Assembly: GCF_000955805.1 (NCBI RefSeq)
Contig: NZ_JYOA01000017.1
Coordinates: 20,860 to 84,859 of the forward strand
Source of the DNA: Pseudomonas sp. 21
GTDB taxonomy: Bacteria; Pseudomonadota; Gammaproteobacteria; Pseudomonadales; Pseudomonadaceae
DNA: 64,000 nt
Reading direction: 5' to 3'
The position numbers were made by a program, and so were the translations under genes. The notes beneath the pieces were generated by a model. The model saw only the letters and a list, made by a program, of their open reading frames with translations, was not told the origin of the DNA and did not search any database. Position 1 is the first letter of the stretch. The number at the start of each line of letters is the position of its first letter. This document shows positions 61,352 through 64,000 of this stretch, piece after piece.

Positions 61352-62209
61352 TCAATACACCGGTCGAATTTTACCCTGCTTGAGGATTTCCAACGTAATC
61401 CGATCGCTCTCTGTTACTATCGCCCATACCGCTGCGTTAATTATAATTTTTACCATGTCATCCAGAACCCCGTGTGATTCTTTTATAAGGTATTTAACAT
61501 AACTTTCCGAGGAGAGACCTGATGGTAGCCGAAAAGGAAACGTTGATTCGTAACTAGCAAGAAACGAACGCAATTGGTCACTCTCATACCAAGGCGCCAG
61601 GCACAACCGCTCAAACCGGCGAGCCATTTGCTTCTCGTAAGCTATTGCGCTTTCACACTCATCTGTACCCAGCGCAACGATGGAAATGCTGAAAGGGGCC
61701 CCAGAGAGCTTCTTCAATAGACTTAGATTTTTCCTAGCCTCTCTTGCAGAGCAGTTCAGTATTTCATTCAATTCATCGATCAATAGCATTCTGACATTCA
61801 ACAGGCGAATGCAATTTAACAGCGTCTCGTCTGGAACTTTAGGGTCGCTGATGTTGTTGGCAGTGAGCGCGCGCACGACTAGGCGGGTAAAATCTTTATT
61901 GGAAACCCCGCCACTCTCCTCAGTCAGGCTCAGACTTGCAACGCGCGCACTGGCCTCGACCGAGAATCCGTATAGCTTTTGGAGCCTAGTGTAGAGAGTG
62001 GTCTTCCCCATCCCAGGAGCGCCATATACCAATTGGCACGGAGCCTGTGTCTTTGTCGGCATTTTCAAGAGGCTGCCCGCCAAACGAACCACATGGTCGG
62101 CGGTCGGATAATTAATCCAGACATCCTCTTGGACCGCCCGGATCCTTACTTCCGCATCTGCATCCACTAAGTGGCGCCTCATTTCGATTACATGCGACAA
62201 GTCACTCAT
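61352..62209 (-). CDS. tniB: Transposition AAA+ ATPase TniB
   Basis: 285 residues. Walker A GAPGMGKTT at residues 63-71, Walker B MLLIDELNE with Asp145-Glu146, and an arginine-rich sensor region KQMARRFERLCLAPW. TniB (TnsC/MuB-like) activates the transposase and carries target information. ATG 62209 is preceded by GGAGTAACC; the longer frame into tniA is not supported. The gene lies between tniA and tniQ with short gaps, so the three form one operon. Confidence 0.88.
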   Translation of the reverse strand: MSDLSHVIEMRRHLVDADAEVRIRAVQEDVWINYPTADHVVRLAGSLLKMPTKTQAPCQLVYGAPGMGKTTLYTRLQKLYGFSVEASARVASLSLTEESGGVSNKDFTRLVVRALTANNISDPKVPDETLLNCIRLLNVRMLLIDELNEILNCSAREARKNLSLLKKLSGAPFSISIVALGTDECESAIAYEKQMARRFERLCLAPWYESDQLRSFLASYESTFPFRLPSGLSSESYVKYLIKESHGVLDDMVKIIINAAVWAIVTESDRITLEILKQGKIRPVY

Positions 62210-62219
62210 GGTTACTCCG

Positions 62220-63968
62220 TCAAAGATCGACTTCGAACTTTTTTGGCGGTTTCGTATAATCCATGCCGGATTCGCCAGGCTGTGAGCGCTCCGCCGGCCG
62301 AATGGCACTTACGCTCTCTGAAAATTTCGTCTGCTGTGCATTCTCAACCGCTTTTCGCATCCGCTTAGTGCTTTTCTGGGCCCCAGCCACTAGATCCCTA
62401 TTCTTCGCTGACTGTCGAATTACTAGTGACTGCCTTTGCGCGCGTGAGGCACCTTGATACTCGGACTTTTCTTTCAGTTGACCAATAGCAATTTTTCGCT
62501 CGGAAATTGATAGATCGGGAATGGTCAAGTCTGCGAATGGTGTTTCAATATAACGCCCACCATCAACTTGAACCCAAACAACCTTGAGAGCATTTGGATT
62601 GTATTTAACGACCCGCCGCTTTCCCGGACATATGTAAGGCGACAGCGCAGGACACCAATATTTGAACGAATTAAGACTTACACCATCACGACTAACGACA
62701 CGACGCTTCTCCGGCATAAAGTCCAGAGCAAACCCTTTTGCGTCATCTACCAATGCAGGATGCGAAAGTTTACCTCCTTCAGAAAAGCATTCCATCCACT
62801 TTTCGTGCGGCGTCATGCCTAGAATTCGGTGCTTTTCGTTATGGTATTGCTGAATGCAACGAGAGAACCAAAGTCTAAATTCGGAAAAAGTCAGACAGGA
62901 TTCCTTCGAGCTATCATATTCCCCGCGAAGCTTAACGTCGGAGAGCGTGGTTCCTGGTAGAAAATGTATATAAGACATGTTGAGCGTTCCATTCAGCCTT
63001 TCAATGGTTCCGCCATACCATGGCTTGCCAAAAGGCCGCCAAGCGAGCTTAATTCGGTGTTTTTCAGCTGCGCGCTTGAGGACTTTTGAAACGAATTCCT
63101 TCGCATTATCCATGCAAATTTTTTCAGGAACTCCATAGTAGGGATAATCCAGGTCTTCATCCCCTAATAGTGATAGCCAGTTATCTTTTGTCAAGGTTGC
63201 GTGTGTGATCGCCATTGCGACACTAAAGGAGTCAGGGTGATGAATAGAAAGATAAAACCCCATTACTATCCTGGTGCATCGATCTATGATTATAGTCGCC
63301 CATGGACGACAAAGAGGACGCCTGGTTGTTTCATCCACAATGATGCAGTCAACAACACAGTGATCCATCTCCAATACCGCAAGTGGCGTTGTCCTTCGAT
63401 TCACACCAGGGCGCGCCTGAAAGGTATCATTTGTGCTCTTCGACCCAGATCTCCTGCGCTCTTTCTCTCGCTCTCCTAGAAGATTGATTCGCGCGGTTAC
63501 AGTATTAACGGACGGCACGGGATAACCTGCTGTGACGCAGAGCTCTCTTACACGCTTCCACACTTTTCGGTGAGTTGTTCCTGGTCCCTTCCACTCAGTT
63601 TTAATGGCTTCCCTTATGACAGACTCTACCGAGCTAAGAACAAGCGTTGCGCCAACCTTCCTACCTCTACGGCTAGAAAGCATACAACTAGGCCCTTCAT
63701 CTTCATCATATTTTTGAACAATTTGATAAGCTCGGGGTTCGCTGACATTCATTTTTTTTGCGAGCAATGACAGAGCGCTCTTATCACGAGCCCCCTGCAA
63801 ATATCTAACTACCTGATCGAATCTAAGTCTTGCCTGCTGCCAAGCCTCTTCGCTAGCCACTAATGCGTCAGGCTTTTCGGGCTTTTCCAGAGCCTCAATG
63901 CGAATTGGAGTAAGCTCGCCGATGGGTACCACTTCGTAACGTGACTCGTCGGCAAAATAGACCTGCAC
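62220..63968 (-). CDS. tniA: Mu-type DDE transposase TniA
   Basis: 582 residues (typical TniA about 560). The DDE triad is visible as Asp202 in VLEMDHCVVDC, Asp287 in ICMDNAKEF and Glu323 in GGTIERLNG, with the canonical 35 residues between the last two. N-terminal HTH (SALSLLAKKMNVSEPRAYQIVQKY) and a C-terminal Mu-type beta-barrel (LSPYICPGKRRVVKYNP) complete the family layout. The only start codon available after an in-frame TAG near the window edge is the GTG at 63968, and no good Shine-Dalgarno precedes it. The right end of the element should lie beyond the window. Confidence 0.9.
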   Translation of the reverse strand: MQVYFADESRYEVVPIGELTPIRIEALEKPEKPDALVASEEAWQQARLRFDQVVRYLQGARDKSALSLLAKKMNVSEPRAYQIVQKYDEDEGPSCMLSSRRGRKVGATLVLSSVESVIREAIKTEWKGPGTTHRKVWKRVRELCVTAGYPVPSVNTVTARINLLGEREKERRRSGSKSTNDTFQARPGVNRRTTPLAVLEMDHCVVDCIIVDETTRRPLCRPWATIIIDRCTRIVMGFYLSIHHPDSFSVAMAITHATLTKDNWLSLLGDEDLDYPYYGVPEKICMDNAKEFVSKVLKRAAEKHRIKLAWRPFGKPWYGGTIERLNGTLNMSYIHFLPGTTLSDVKLRGEYDSSKESCLTFSEFRLWFSRCIQQYHNEKHRILGMTPHEKWMECFSEGGKLSHPALVDDAKGFALDFMPEKRRVVSRDGVSLNSFKYWCPALSPYICPGKRRVVKYNPNALKVVWVQVDGGRYIETPFADLTIPDLSISERKIAIGQLKEKSEYQGASRAQRQSLVIRQSAKNRDLVAGAQKSTKRMRKAVENAQQTKFSESVSAIRPAERSQPGESGMDYTKPPKKFEVDL

Positions 63969-64000
63969 TTTGTCAGGCGTGAATCGCCCCTAGTTTCGTA

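Noticed and set aside
59065..64000. Terminal inverted repeats of the TniABQ element
   Set aside because: TGTCAG-like strings occur near 63.97 kb and TGACACCTGACC near 59.1 kb, but they do not pair as repeats; the true right end is probably outside the window.

Overview
The window looks like chromosome of a GC-rich gammaproteobacterium, most likely Pseudomonas. The evidence is the codon use, the gene families (NodT-type efflux lipoprotein, class II LitR with a short LOV protein, ChrBA) and a dispersed repeat I recognise from pseudomonads. The species cannot be named from the sequence alone. The 59.3-64.0 kb end is visibly more AT-rich and carries a transposon-type module.

Layout. (1) 0-13 kb: a carbohydrate-uptake and oxidation cluster. 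A sugar ABC transporter on the minus strand diverges from a plus-strand operon of ThuA-like protein, ThDP enzyme, GMC oxidoreductase, TIM-barrel isomerase and second GMC oxidoreductase. A GH3 glycosidase and a LacI regulator follow. Two related GTTAT..ATAAC palindromes sit in the divergent promoter region. (2) 13-21 kb: MFS transporter, Gfo/Idh/MocA dehydrogenase, histidinol-dehydrogenase-like enzyme, XRE regulator, second MFS transporter and an APC amino-acid permease. Four TTGACGCA/CTCAATT elements precede four of these genes. (3) 21-30.5 kb: an RND efflux system (OMF, adaptor, pump) with a TetR regulator and twin 24-bp operators, followed by an SDR, a KAS II enzyme and a second TetR. (4) 30.5-33.6 kb: decayed DNA with a truncated response regulator and an autotransporter pseudogene. 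(5) 33.9-36.2 kb: chromate resistance genes chrB-chrA. (6) 36.3-48 kb: a light/oxidative-stress cluster. It holds cytochrome b561 plus a catalase-like peroxidase, chalcone-isomerase-like protein, DUF3833 lipoprotein, DUF6482, Fe-S photolyase and DUF2256. On the opposite strand come a LOV photoreceptor, SnoaL-like protein, SDR, FAD oxidoreductase, DUF1365, cyclopropane-fatty-acid synthase and DUF2878, with a divergent LitR-type MerR regulator. Four bipartite TRTACA boxes, with half-sites exactly 18 bp apart, mark its promoters. (7) 48.5-52.4 kb: alpha/beta hydrolase, DJ-1-type protein, NmrA-like protein and an exported acetoacetate-decarboxylase-like protein. (8) 53-56.5 kb: LysR regulator, agmatinase-type ureohydrolase, polyamine-type binding protein and the tail of an FAD oxidase, which reads as a deletion scar. 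(9) 56.6-64 kb: XRE protein, KfrA-like protein divergent from a tyrosine integrase, a second atypical tyrosine recombinase, and TniQ-TniB-TniA.

The most coherent candidate for an under-described system is region 6. A LOV sensor and a MerR regulator without a cobalamin site appear to control, through one shared operator type, a photolyase, a peroxidase pair and a set of membrane-lipid-modifying or periplasmic proteins of largely unknown function.
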